DNA from: a virus
IMG/VR virus record: IMGVR_UViG_3300037294_000405
Coordinates: 1-64,000 of that record
DNA: 64,000 nt
Reading direction: 5' to 3' (one strand)
A program made the translations under genes and the position numbers. Below are positions 15,793-23,825 of the stretch, one piece after another; position 1 is the stretch's first letter; each line of letters opens with the position of its first letter. Under the pieces are notes generated by a model. The model had not been told where the DNA came from. It saw only the letters and a program-made list of their open reading frames with translations, and searched no databases.

Positions 15793-16770
15793 TTAATTAA
15801 TGCGAATGTTTTTAGATAACATTGATTTTTCTAAATCTTCAGCCCTAGATTTAAAAGTAGCTAATGCTTGTTTATTACCAGACGCTGTTAAATCGGTTGC
15901 TGGATTTCCATTACCGTTATGAACGTGAGAAAATAAAGCTTCTTTTAATAATTTAAGATATTCAATTAATACATCACCAAAAGGTAACTGGTGTGCTTCT
16001 TCTAAAATTTTAAGCATTTCAGTTTCACTAATTAAATTATTTTGGTCGGTTACGTTAAATCTAGGACTACCACCTTTATGTGTTATTAAATTAATTTTAT
16101 TAGCGACAATATTTGTGATTGTACCCTTTTCACGTGTTTCTTTATTTATCGCAACATCGTTTTTAATTTGAATAAACGCTTGTGTTTTAGTGTTAAATTG
16201 AAACGGAAATGGATTTTTTGCCGATACTGGTGTGTTTTCAAATTTACCAGCCCTAAGAACTATCTCATTTTTTTTCTGGGTTATATCTGTGTTAAACCTA
16301 CCTTGAATGGATATATCTTCTAAATCTGGAAATATACCTTTAAGTTGTGGTATTGTATCGATATTTACTTTTGGACCAATAGGACCAAAACTGAAACCAG
16401 CCAATGCTGTTGTTAACCCGCTATCTCTATTTAATTTATCTAATTGTGAGATTATTGGACCAATATATAATCTATCAACTTGTTGTTTGGTTTTGTCTAA
16501 AACAAAAACCCAAACCGCTTCACCTATTTTTGGATATGTTGATAAAAATTTTGGTAACATAGGTGTAGCGTAAGGTAAATCAGCATTTAACACGCCATCA
16601 TCACCACCAACTGATTGGGAACCTTTTACCCTAACTTTTATTCTACCTAAACCAAATTCATCGGTGATAGAAATAACTTCAGCGTATTTTAGATACTTAA
16701 AACTACTTACATTTTCGTATCCGCTTTTTTCACCTCTATTTAATTTATTAGTACCTTCAATAAAATACAT
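15793..16770 (-). CDS. 5: Baseplate hub/spike protein with gp5-type OB fold
   Basis: Residues about 25-110 match the OB-fold domain of T4 gp5 and VgrG-type hubs: KYAEVISITDEFGLGRIKV, then DLPYATPMLPKFL, GEAVWVFVLD and LYIGPIIS. The later part includes FSHVHNGNGNPATD, a His/Asn/Gly motif common near the C-terminal end of gp5-like hub proteins. No lysozyme domain is visible, so the cell-wall-cutting function of T4 gp5 must be elsewhere or absent. The 325-residue length agrees with a hub lacking the lysozyme. It is followed immediately by a tiny coiled-coil gene in the same minus-strand operon. Confidence 0.82.
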   Translation of the reverse strand: MYFIEGTNKLNRGEKSGYENVSSFKYLKYAEVISITDEFGLGRIKVRVKGSQSVGGDDGVLNADLPYATPMLPKFLSTYPKIGEAVWVFVLDKTKQQVDRLYIGPIISQLDKLNRDSGLTTALAGFSFGPIGPKVNIDTIPQLKGIFPDLEDISIQGRFNTDITQKKNEIVLRAGKFENTPVSAKNPFPFQFNTKTQAFIQIKNDVAINKETREKGTITNIVANKINLITHKGGSPRFNVTDQNNLISETEMLKILEEAHQLPFGDVLIEYLKLLKEALFSHVHNGNGNPATDLTASGNKQALATFKSRAEDLEKSMLSKNIRIN

Positions 16771-16771
16771 A

Positions 16772-16951
16772 TTATTCCCCTTTTAATCTCTTAAGTATTA
16801 GTTTATTTGCAACATCAAATTTTTTTTCTATTTCAACCAATTTATCGTAGTCTTGTAACATTTTTAATTTGATAGCTTCGTGGTCTGCCTCCATTTTTTT
16901 AATCTCAAACAAAATCTCATTGTTTGATTTTTCTTTTAAATCTTCATACAT
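16772..16951 (-). CDS. Small coiled-coil protein, 59 aa
   Basis: An ATG-started frame of 59 codons ending TAA, starting MYEDLKEKSNNEILFEIKKM. It is almost entirely charged heptads (Glu/Lys with Leu/Ile spacing) and ends LILKRLKGE. Its stop is 2 bp from the ATG of the hub gene and its start is 11 bp from the end of the next gene, which fills an otherwise unexplained 190-bp gap in the operon. A chaperone or assembly factor for the hub is conceivable, but no family is recognised. Confidence 0.7.
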   Translation of the reverse strand: MYEDLKEKSNNEILFEIKKMEADHEAIKLKMLQDYDKLVEIEKKFDVANKLILKRLKGE

Positions 16952-16962
16952 ATTTTTATGTT

Positions 16963-17415
16963 TTATCTAATTACACCGTCACCTATACCCATTGTAGTTG
17001 TTGCACCTTGTGAAATAACTGGCGCACCTAAGTTACCAACACCAATAGTAGTAACGGATACGCCTGGTGGGATTACAACCTCTATTTTAGCTTCGGTTAA
17101 AACGGCATTGATTATTTCTTCAATTCGAATAACTTCCATGGCTTCTTCGTTATTAGGGCCATCGGCAAACACATCACCGACTTGTCTCCCAGCTTCTGAT
17201 TGTCTAGAAATTATTCTAGAAGCAACGGCACTTGCTGAAACACCAGGTCTTAATTTAGCACCAACCAATATAAGTGGTGGTGGTAAAGGAGCGATAGGTC
17301 CGTCTGGTATTGAAAAAGCAGATAAAATAATGTTTAAAACACCACTTATACTACCTAGGTTAAAACTAGAATTAATCGATTTTATTTCTTCTTTTTTATC
17401 TATATTAAACGCCAT
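16963..17415 (-). CDS. Unknown protein in the baseplate operon, 150 aa
   Basis: Gly, Pro, Ile and Val-rich product with a proline cluster (PDGPIAPLPPPLILVG) and a C-terminal beta-like stretch (PPGVSVTTIGVGNLG). No membrane helix or known motif. Its start codon overlaps the last base of the preceding gene (17415), which indicates translational coupling. The opposite-strand frame 16958-17440 is taken as a shadow. Function unknown; virion association is inferred from the operon. Confidence 0.7.
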   Translation of the reverse strand: MAFNIDKKEEIKSINSSFNLGSISGVLNIILSAFSIPDGPIAPLPPPLILVGAKLRPGVSASAVASRIISRQSEAGRQVGDVFADGPNNEEAMEVIRIEEIINAVLTEAKIEVVIPPGVSVTTIGVGNLGAPVISQGATTTMGIGDGVIR

Positions 17416-18836
17416 TATCCTAAACCTTTTATTGTTCTAATTGCTTCTTGCGAAACACCCACTAAACTTAGCAGTTGAGTAGTTTTATTTTTTGCTTTAT
17501 CAGTTTGTTTTTCAATTTGTGCCGCAACAACTAACTCCGCTATTCTTTTCAACGCAATTTTCAATAACATTTTGATAATCATTGTTGTTATTCTTTTTAT
17601 TATTTTTTTAACTAAAGCTTTATTTTTTTTAATAAAATCAACACCATCGGTATAAGTTACTGATGGACCATATACTATTTTAAAATTAACTAAAAAAATA
17701 AGAACAACCTTTGGTGATAAAATAACGCTTACAATTCCTTTAATCAAAGTACTAATAATTCCTTGAATAAAGTTTAATTTAACTGATTGTTTATCTTGTG
17801 GGTTTAGCGAATTAATTGTTGTTTTGTCAGCCATTTTATCCAAGTGACTATTTAAAACTTCTTTTTTTTGTTGAGGCGTAATCGCACCGCCCATATCATT
17901 ATTAAAATCAGTTAAATTATTTTCGGGTATTGACGCATCAAATGTTGTTGATGTTTTAATTTTTACAATACCTTTCTTCCTATCATCAACATCATTTTGT
18001 ATTTTAGAAATTTCTTGGTTATCAAAAGTAAAATAATTATCACCAATAGATTGACCTTCGTCTGTGTTGACTATTTTATCGACTACATTATTAATTTTTG
18101 CCTCGGATTCTAATTGTTTTCTACTTTTACCTAAACTAAAGGATATAGAACCAAAAATAATGTCAATTATTTTATTAACTAACCCTTGAGAATTAAATAA
18201 GTTAAGACTATCAACAAAATTATTGTTTAAATCATTAAGCGTTTTTGTATCAAAACTTGGGTTAGCTTTTATAATAAGAGAGTTATTAGGGTTAACACCA
18301 TTAGGGTCTAATGAAACAAATTTAAAATCCATAATGTTTTGCCATGTATGTGTGTTTCCGTCATCTTGTATAACCGCATATAAAAAAGTGTTGAAGTCTG
18401 TTGAGGTCAAACCAGCTGTTGGGTCGTCATACATTAATTTACCAGATACACTAGTTGGGTCAACTTTCATTAAGTTTAAAAAATCAATCTTTTTAACTTC
18501 AATCACTATACCAGTAGTGGTATTTGATTTAATAAAGGCTGGTAAACTAGGGTCTATACCACAACTAACAATACTTTTTAATTCTGTTTTAAGTGCTTTT
18601 TTAATCTCCACTTCTATTTCTTCAATTGAGTAGGTTAGAGTGTCAACAAATGCCTTTATTAACGCAGTATATCCAATCAAAGATTTGATTAGGTCAGTTA
18701 GGAAAGTTATAGTATCCCCATTGTTATTAACTGAAGGAAATGATGAGCTTGATTTTAATTTTGGCATCGATTCTGTCAAAGTCTTATCAGCAGCTATTTT
18801 ACCAAAAATTTTTCTTTTTTTATCTAGTACACTCAT
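17415..18836 (-). CDS. Large structural or baseplate protein, 473 aa, unknown
   Basis: Not recognised. The product is helical, with a long Asn/Asp-rich centre and a hydrophobic, basic C-terminal third: two strongly hydrophobic stretches near residues 360-385 (GIISTLIKGIVSVILSPKVV) and 425-450 (RITTMIIKMLLKIALKRIAE). These may be amphipathic or membrane-active helices, a possible fit for a tail or tape-like element that contacts membranes. It overlaps the downstream gene by one base and lies 5 bp after the 127-residue gene, so the operon is tightly packed. Confidence 0.75.
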   Translation of the reverse strand: MSVLDKKRKIFGKIAADKTLTESMPKLKSSSSFPSVNNNGDTITFLTDLIKSLIGYTALIKAFVDTLTYSIEEIEVEIKKALKTELKSIVSCGIDPSLPAFIKSNTTTGIVIEVKKIDFLNLMKVDPTSVSGKLMYDDPTAGLTSTDFNTFLYAVIQDDGNTHTWQNIMDFKFVSLDPNGVNPNNSLIIKANPSFDTKTLNDLNNNFVDSLNLFNSQGLVNKIIDIIFGSISFSLGKSRKQLESEAKINNVVDKIVNTDEGQSIGDNYFTFDNQEISKIQNDVDDRKKGIVKIKTSTTFDASIPENNLTDFNNDMGGAITPQQKKEVLNSHLDKMADKTTINSLNPQDKQSVKLNFIQGIISTLIKGIVSVILSPKVVLIFLVNFKIVYGPSVTYTDGVDFIKKNKALVKKIIKRITTMIIKMLLKIALKRIAELVVAAQIEKQTDKAKNKTTQLLSLVGVSQEAIRTIKGLG

Positions 18837-18841
18837 TTTGA

Positions 18842-19225
18842 TTAGTTATCGTTATCGTCATTTACATCTTTGTTTTTTAACATTTCACGAATAGTTTTAA
18901 AATCACTAAGAGACGCAGAACCGTTACTTCTTTCAGAAATAGCGCCCTCAGCATCCCCTCTATTTTTAATGATATCGCTTTGTAATTTAGCCAATTCTAA
19001 TTTTATCCTAATAGCTGAATCTTTGATTTTTAATAAACCACCTTTTTCTTTAGCTACTTTAGTTAAATCATCAATATCTACTGGGGTAGCACTAGCTGAC
19101 AATTCATTGATTGTTTTTTGAGCGTCATTTATTTGTAAACATGCATCATTATAAGTTTCTTGCATTAGACCCTCTAGCGATTCATTGTTATTTACTTTAA
19201 CTTCTTGTTTTTTCTTTCTTCCCAT
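18842..19225 (-). CDS. Small coiled-coil protein, 127 aa; small-terminase candidate
   Basis: Basic N-terminus (MGRKKKQEVKV), then a helical region (NDACLQINDAQKTINELSAS and SAIRIKLELAKLQSDIIKNR) and an acidic tail (KDVNDDNDN). Length and coiled-coil character resemble small terminase subunits such as T4 gp16 (164 residues) or a baseplate chaperone. No diagnostic motif decides this, and the place next to gp55 rather than beside gp17 weakens the terminase reading. A late-type motif lies directly upstream. Confidence 0.65.
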   Translation of the reverse strand: MGRKKKQEVKVNNNESLEGLMQETYNDACLQINDAQKTINELSASATPVDIDDLTKVAKEKGGLLKIKDSAIRIKLELAKLQSDIIKNRGDAEGAISERSNGSASLSDFKTIREMLKNKDVNDDNDN

Positions 19226-19233
19226 GGTTTTTG

Positions 19234-19248
19234 TTTTACTATAAATAC
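19234..19248 (-). promoter_or_regulatory. Late-type promoter motif
   Basis: On the minus strand GTATTTATAGTAAAA, two changes from the consensus, 8 bp before the ATG of the 127-residue gene. Confidence 0.55.
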
Positions 19249-19276
19249 CTGTTAGTTTGGTTTTATCTTAATAATT

Positions 19277-20005
19277 CTATAAACCATGGTGTTTTAATAA
19301 CTCATAAAGCTCTTTGTATCTTTTCATAGCCAACCTAATATCTTTTGTTGATAAGTTGGTGTAATTTCTCATGGTTTCTAAAACAGAATTTTTATTATAT
19401 TTAGAACCACCATCCATAGATTCAAACGCTGTTTCCCAGTTTTCTAGAATTTCTATAAGAGCTAACCCTACTTTTCTTTCGTTATCATTTAATTTCTTTT
19501 TTTGTGGTTGATTTTCATCATTCATTTCTTCTTGGATACCGCTAGATAATTTTTTTAAAAAATTATCCATCATAAACCCATCACCATCAATAACATAAGT
19601 CATATCTGACCTTTCCTCTATACTTGACGACATATCTTCATAAGATGATGTCTGTTTCATATATTTTTCATCTTTTATTAATAACCCAAGAATATAATTC
19701 TTGGCTATTGTTCCAAAATATGAATAAGCTTTTTTTCCTCTTCCAGTTTCAAATTTATGTACTTTAGTCATCAGAAAAGAAACGGTGTCACCATGAAGTT
19801 CTTCAAAAGTTTCACCCTTTCTATATAATTTATATCTTCTGATGATTGATTCAACCATTTTATCTAATGGTGCTTTTAACCATTCATTGAAAATAAGATT
19901 TCTTTCTGCTTCACTATCTGATTCTAAAAATTTAACTACCGCTTCTTCTTCCTCTGGACCAAAATACATATCATTTTTCCTTTTACGCCCTCTTTTGGTA
20001 ATCAT
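19277..20005 (-). CDS. 55: Late-transcription sigma factor (gp55-like)
   Basis: Minimal sigma factor that should direct host RNA polymerase to late promoters. The 242-residue product (T4 gp55 is 185) has the sigma region 2 pattern: LDKMVESIIRRYKLYRKGET, LHGDTVSFLMTKVHKFETGR and GKKAYSYFGTIAKNYILGLL, matching the region 2.1-2.3 helices including the aromatic KAYSYF core. A C-terminal helical part ends TKDIRLAMKRYKELYELLKH, similar to the gp55 tail. It is consistent with the recurrent ATATTTATAATAAAA motif upstream of structural genes. The glycosyltransferase gene ends 3 bp upstream. Confidence 0.85.
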   Translation of the reverse strand: MITKRGRKRKNDMYFGPEEEEAVVKFLESDSEAERNLIFNEWLKAPLDKMVESIIRRYKLYRKGETFEELHGDTVSFLMTKVHKFETGRGKKAYSYFGTIAKNYILGLLIKDEKYMKQTSSYEDMSSSIEERSDMTYVIDGDGFMMDNFLKKLSSGIQEEMNDENQPQKKKLNDNERKVGLALIEILENWETAFESMDGGSKYNKNSVLETMRNYTNLSTKDIRLAMKRYKELYELLKHHGL

Positions 20006-20008
20006 TTA

Positions 20009-20812
20009 TTAACTTTGTGAATCGTATGTTATCTGTCTATCTTTTGGGAAATAGTATTCTTTTTTTGCCGTTGATAACCACCACTTAGCCTCAATTGGGT
20101 CTAAGGTTTCTTTGTACTCTGAGAATAAAGAACCTGGTCTTTGATTTACGTGTTTGTAACCAAATCTAGGTACAACCATTACTCTAACATCCTTGAATGT
20201 CATTCGTAATAAAAACTCATAGATAAACGTTAATTTAATACTAGGTTTAAACCCACCGAATTCTTCATAAGTAGATTTTTTTATAACCATCCCATCAATA
20301 TTAAAGTTTTGATAAGTTAATAAAGCGTTATTATCTAAAATACCTAACTCGTCTGAAAAACTATTGGCCCAGACTGCTTCGTTGGTAAAACCAATAAAGT
20401 TTCCTACTGAATCTACATCGATTACAATTGGTAAGAATAAATCAACGTTGGTGTGTGCGTCTCTGTATTCGACAACATTTTTGAACCAAATTTTAGCGTA
20501 TTCATCATCGAATTCTAAAATAGAGAACCATTCTGTTTTGGAAACGGAAACACCATAATTAACTTGCGAGGCAAAATCGGTTGCACCATCATTTTCAGCG
20601 ATGATTACTAATTTTTTATTTTCACCAAAATCAAAAGATTTGATATATTTTGCTGTTTCACTTCCTTTAGGTACAACAATAATTAATTCGTCTGGTTGCA
20701 CTGTTTGGTCTGTAACGCTTTGGATTGCGTTTTGAAACATAGGTTTTGTTACTTCGTTCAACTCATGAACGGGTAAGATAACACTTATCCCATTTAATTC
20801 TTTATTTTTCAT
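20009..20812 (-). CDS. Family 2 glycosyltransferase (GT-A fold)
   Basis: Transfers a sugar from a nucleotide donor; acceptor unknown. It begins with the GT2 signature ISVILPVHELNEVTKPMF, followed by SVTDQTVQPDELIIVVP and the metal-binding DxD-like ILEFDDEYAKIWF. The start is taken at 20812 (MKNKELNG); in-frame ATGs at 20821 and 20851 lie inside an A/T microsatellite and overlap the upstream homing gene by up to 50 bp. A diverged stub of the same 5' end (MTKTNISVILPVN) lies beyond the homing gene at 21579-21623. This suggests that the present first codons came with the mobile element. Confidence 0.85.
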   Translation of the reverse strand: MKNKELNGISVILPVHELNEVTKPMFQNAIQSVTDQTVQPDELIIVVPKGSETAKYIKSFDFGENKKLVIIAENDGATDFASQVNYGVSVSKTEWFSILEFDDEYAKIWFKNVVEYRDAHTNVDLFLPIVIDVDSVGNFIGFTNEAVWANSFSDELGILDNNALLTYQNFNIDGMVIKKSTYEEFGGFKPSIKLTFIYEFLLRMTFKDVRVMVVPRFGYKHVNQRPGSLFSEYKETLDPIEAKWWLSTAKKEYYFPKDRQITYDSQS

Positions 20813-21524
20813 TTTTTTCATTTTTATTATTTTTATTATTTTTACTAGCATTTTTATTATTAAAATAACTACATTTTGGAATATTTATTTTAACCATTAT
20901 TTCACCATTTCTTCTAACCCAAACAAAACCTTTTGCTGTTAAATTTGTTTTATCTAACGTTTGTTGTATTTGTCTATCACTTATTTTAAAATTATTTTTG
21001 ACTTCCACCACAGAGTCCCATATTTTAATCAAATTACCAAATCTATCATATTGTAATATCTGGATAGTTCTTGGGTCATGATATACTTTAACATATTTTT
21101 CATATGACCAAATAAATCCTTTAGAGCTACTTAAAACACCCTTACAAACTTTTAATATTGCTGAATTATCAAAACCTAAAATTCTATTTATTTCAGCTGC
21201 CGTTTCCCATTCTTTTATGAATTTACCTTTTTTATCAAATTGGTAAATTTTGTTGAATTTTGTTTGACCACCAGTACCACCCTCCGATATATTATAACCG
21301 AATGTTGTTGCCAATAATTCGGTTATCCAATACTTCTCACGGTTATTTAACTCTTTCCTAGTAGTACATGTTTCAAGTATTTCTTTTTTAAAATTTTCCC
21401 GACCATTTTTATTTACAGCCAACTTAAGTATTTTACCAGAACCTAAATATTCTGGATTATTCTTTTCATCTTTACCAACATAAATTTTTCCGTTTAATAA
21501 ATTTGTCGTTTTATATATAATCAT
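20802..21524 (-). CDS. GIY-YIG homing endonuclease
   Basis: The N-terminal GIY-YIG nuclease reads MIIYKTTNLLNGKIYVGKDE, with the KIYVG half, followed by NREKYWITELLATTFGYNIS where the catalytic Glu region and Asn are expected. Residues about 95-215 contain repeated NUMOD/IENR-type DNA-binding segments (IYQFDKKGKFIKEWETAAEI and ILQYDRFGNLIKIWDSVVEV). The ATG at 21524 is chosen because the longer frame to 21560 starts at TTG and would include the late motif. Its 3' end overlaps the start of the glycosyltransferase gene in an A/T repeat. Confidence 0.9.
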   Translation of the reverse strand: MIIYKTTNLLNGKIYVGKDEKNNPEYLGSGKILKLAVNKNGRENFKKEILETCTTRKELNNREKYWITELLATTFGYNISEGGTGGQTKFNKIYQFDKKGKFIKEWETAAEINRILGFDNSAILKVCKGVLSSSKGFIWSYEKYVKVYHDPRTIQILQYDRFGNLIKIWDSVVEVKNNFKISDRQIQQTLDKTNLTAKGFVWVRRNGEIMVKINIPKCSYFNNKNASKNNKNNKNEKNEK

Positions 21525-21531
21525 ATAATTC

Positions 21532-21546
21532 TTTTTATATAAATAT
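21532..21546 (-). promoter_or_regulatory. Late-type promoter motif of the GIY-YIG gene
   Basis: On the minus strand ATATTTATATAAAAA, 7 bp before the ATG at 21524 and immediately after the glycosyltransferase 5' stubs. Confidence 0.6.
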
Positions 21547-21548
21547 CT

Positions 21549-21623
21549 AATAACTGGCAAAAAGACTGAAAGCTTGATTTAAATATTAACTGGAAGGATT
21601 ACTGAAATATTTGTTTTTGTCAT
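21549..21623 (-). pseudogene. Remnant 5' end(s) of the GT2 gene
   Basis: Minus-strand frame starting at ATG (21623) reads MTKTNISVILPVNI then TAA; directly behind it in the same frame comes IKLSVFLPVI (21549-21578). Both match the start of the downstream glycosyltransferase (NGISVILPVH). The first is a complete 5' stub with start codon; the second may be a further, older stub. Length is short, so the second match is less secure than the first. Confidence 0.65.
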
Positions 21624-21639
21624 TTGTATATAAATTTAA

Positions 21640-22788
21640 TTAAACGTTAGTTGTTTGTGTTTTAGCGTCTTCTAATTTAGCTAAAGAATTTTGCATCTCT
21701 AAGATTCTGTTATTAGTTAAAGTATCGTATGCTTTAGATAACGCATCTTTTTGTTTTTCTTCCGTGTATAACCCTTGAGAACCTTTAATTCCTTCAATCA
21801 AATCATTCGGTACAGAGTCTTCTAACCAAACTTTTAAATAAGTTGCAATTAATTCTGGGATATTCATAGTTGTGTTCGTCCAAACACCATTGTTATTGAT
21901 AACTAAGTTACCTTCTTCATCTCTAGTTTCCATCCATTCTGGGATAAGATTAGGCATTTTACCAATAACTGTTGTGTTACATTCAATAGCCTCTAAAGGG
22001 AATGTCCCAAAACCAGAAGTATCGTCAACCCATACAGCTAGACAAGATTTAGCTAATTCAGTGGCGAATTGTTGTCTAGGTAAACCCCTTAATTCTTTAA
22101 AAGTAATCCATTTATAAATTGGAAATTGTAAATAAAATGATTTAGCAATTTTAGCCGCATCACCTTGGTTTCTAGTAAGGATTGATACAACTGGAATTTT
22201 AGGTTTATCACTGTCTTTAAAATAAGACGGGATTGATACTGGCACAACTTGTGTGTTAATTGATGGGAATAACGATTTTAAATAATCAGCTTGTTTTTCT
22301 GAAGTTGTTATTACATCATTAAAACCATAATCAGTATTCCATCTTTTACCGATAGGTAATAACTCCAATAAGTAATCATAACTTTGCGAGAAAACTACTT
22401 TTTTACATGGGAACCCTTTTACTTGGTCCATAATGTTTGAAAAAATTTCTGGTATGACAATAATGTCAGCTGGGCTAATATTTAAGTTCTGCCCTTCAAT
22501 TGAGATGTGTGGCAATGAAGCATATTCTTCACCTAACCATTCACTAACACCTTGACCATTTTCATCGGCTTTTAATTTGTAATCGTTTTTTTCATGTAGA
22601 ATAGCGGCTTTATAACCTAATTCATTAAGCATTTTAACGTGCTCATAGATGTTTGCGATACCAGCTGTAGGGTTACCTTTAGTATCTAGGGTAAAGAAAT
22701 AAATATTAAAATCTTTATCTTCTAAATTTTTGATTACTTTGGTAACGTTATCGATTTGTTCTTCCATTTTTTTTGTTTGTTCTTCCAT
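21640..22788 (-). CDS. Glycosyltransferase, GT-B fold (GT4-like), 382 aa
   Basis: Two Rossmann-like halves are apparent: an N-terminal acceptor domain with FNIYFFTLDTKGNPTAGIAN and IVIPEIFSNIMDQVKGFPCK, and a C-terminal donor-binding domain with VSILTRNQGDAAKIAKSF and CLAVWVDDTSGFGTFPLEAI, the last being the typical E-rich EX7E-like region (FGTFPLEAIECN). Residues 1-20 are a charged helical extension. Part of the minus-strand sugar island. Product and acceptor are unknown. The end lies 17 bp from the GT2 5' stub. Confidence 0.8.
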   Translation of the reverse strand: MEEQTKKMEEQIDNVTKVIKNLEDKDFNIYFFTLDTKGNPTAGIANIYEHVKMLNELGYKAAILHEKNDYKLKADENGQGVSEWLGEEYASLPHISIEGQNLNISPADIIVIPEIFSNIMDQVKGFPCKKVVFSQSYDYLLELLPIGKRWNTDYGFNDVITTSEKQADYLKSLFPSINTQVVPVSIPSYFKDSDKPKIPVVSILTRNQGDAAKIAKSFYLQFPIYKWITFKELRGLPRQQFATELAKSCLAVWVDDTSGFGTFPLEAIECNTTVIGKMPNLIPEWMETRDEEGNLVINNNGVWTNTTMNIPELIATYLKVWLEDSVPNDLIEGIKGSQGLYTEEKQKDALSKAYDTLTNNRILEMQNSLAKLEDAKTQTTNV

Positions 22789-22808
22789 TTTTTTTTATTT
22801 TTTGGTTG

Positions 22809-23165
22809 TTATATTTCTTTTAATATGTTATAATTTTTTAGCGTGTTAAACGCTATTCTATACGATACTGGTTTTTTGTTTAAAGCTCTTTCAGTACCTA
22901 ACGAATCGTCTGGTTCTTCATCTACGTCATCCATAAGAACATCAATTAACATTCTTATCGTTTCGTATTTAGTTGAGTCTAAATCAATACCTCGTTCTCT
23001 AAATGTTTCTAATATTTCACTACCAGTGACATCACCTTTTTCGTCAGTATAAGTTTTTACAACTCTTTCAATAATGACATCTTTAGGTTTTTGACCTTTT
23101 ATTTTAATTGCTTCGTTTAAAGCATCTAAATCTAGTTGATAGATTATTCCTCCAAATTCAATCAT
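22809..23165 (-). CDS. Unknown protein, 118 aa
   Basis: Acidic, helical product starting MIEFGGIIYQLDLDALNEAI, with an acidic loop DDVDEEPDDSLGTE. The end YRIAFNTLKNYNILKEI looks like a binding helix. No known motif. It is placed 4 bp after the next upstream gene and 20 bp before the glycosyltransferase, clearly in the same transcript. Confidence 0.65.
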   Translation of the reverse strand: MIEFGGIIYQLDLDALNEAIKIKGQKPKDVIIERVVKTYTDEKGDVTGSEILETFRERGIDLDSTKYETIRMLIDVLMDDVDEEPDDSLGTERALNKKPVSYRIAFNTLKNYNILKEI

Positions 23166-23169
23166 ATTT

Positions 23170-23772
23170 TTAAATTTCTTCGTAAGTTGTTGTTATTGTT
23201 GTTAAAATACTATTTCTAAGTTCTTCATCGTTAATAAAATCCAAAATTGAGTTAATCTGATAATCAGAAGACACTTCTTTATTGTAAGAGGCGTTGACTT
23301 TCACACTTATTTTACCAGAAGGTTTGTTTTCTAAGGCTACTGGGTTAGCAGTAATTAATACATCACAATCACCCCATTCATCAGAGTTTTGTTTAACGAA
23401 TCTAATGTTTCCAATTCGACAACTGGTTTTAGATAAGAAGAAATAGGTGGATGGAATACTTTTATCGATTTCACGACTCACCAATTCAACTTGGTGTTCA
23501 CCGTCATCGACAATATCCATAATAAAATTATTAAAATGGTTAATTAAACCATCAGACATTTGGTCAGCATGACCAAAAATTTCTAGAGGTGCTTCTAAAT
23601 ATAGAAACGAATTAAGTTTGTTAACGTTATCGAATTTAAAATGTTCTATTAAATTAAAATTTGTAACGTCTTCTTCAGTTAAATCAGTTTCACCAACATA
23701 CTTATCATATGTGTAAACTAATTGCCCGATAAAATCTCTTAAAACCTCATTTATACTTATACCTATTTTCAT
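23170..23772 (-). CDS. Unknown protein, 200 aa, possibly a degenerate HAD-like protein
   Basis: The N-terminus KIGISINEVLRDFIGQLVYTYDKY has the strand-then-helix layout of deoxynucleotidase-type HAD proteins, and DVLITANPVALENKPSGK resembles their later DxxITxNP...K region. However, the catalytic DxDx(T/V) aspartates are replaced (SIN), so a phosphatase reaction is not expected. The HAD reading is an inference from pattern only. The gap of 53 bp before the PhoH gene holds no clear promoter of either class. Confidence 0.65.
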   Translation of the reverse strand: MKIGISINEVLRDFIGQLVYTYDKYVGETDLTEEDVTNFNLIEHFKFDNVNKLNSFLYLEAPLEIFGHADQMSDGLINHFNNFIMDIVDDGEHQVELVSREIDKSIPSTYFFLSKTSCRIGNIRFVKQNSDEWGDCDVLITANPVALENKPSGKISVKVNASYNKEVSSDYQINSILDFINDEELRNSILTTITTTYEEI

Positions 23773-23825
23773 GATACCAATTTACGGAATAATTATCAAT
23801 AAGTAAAGTAAATTTTATAAATTAT

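Noticed and set aside
16958-17440. 160-residue plus-strand frame
   Set aside because: Antisense to a gene in a tight minus-strand operon with overlapping stop/start; its composition (Ser/Thr/Pro/Ile) is that of a shadow of a Gly/Val-rich gene.
21525-21560. Longer N-terminus for the GIY-YIG gene
   Set aside because: It starts at TTG, runs through the promoter motif and reads the glycosyltransferase stub; the GIY-YIG domain itself starts at the ATG at 21524.
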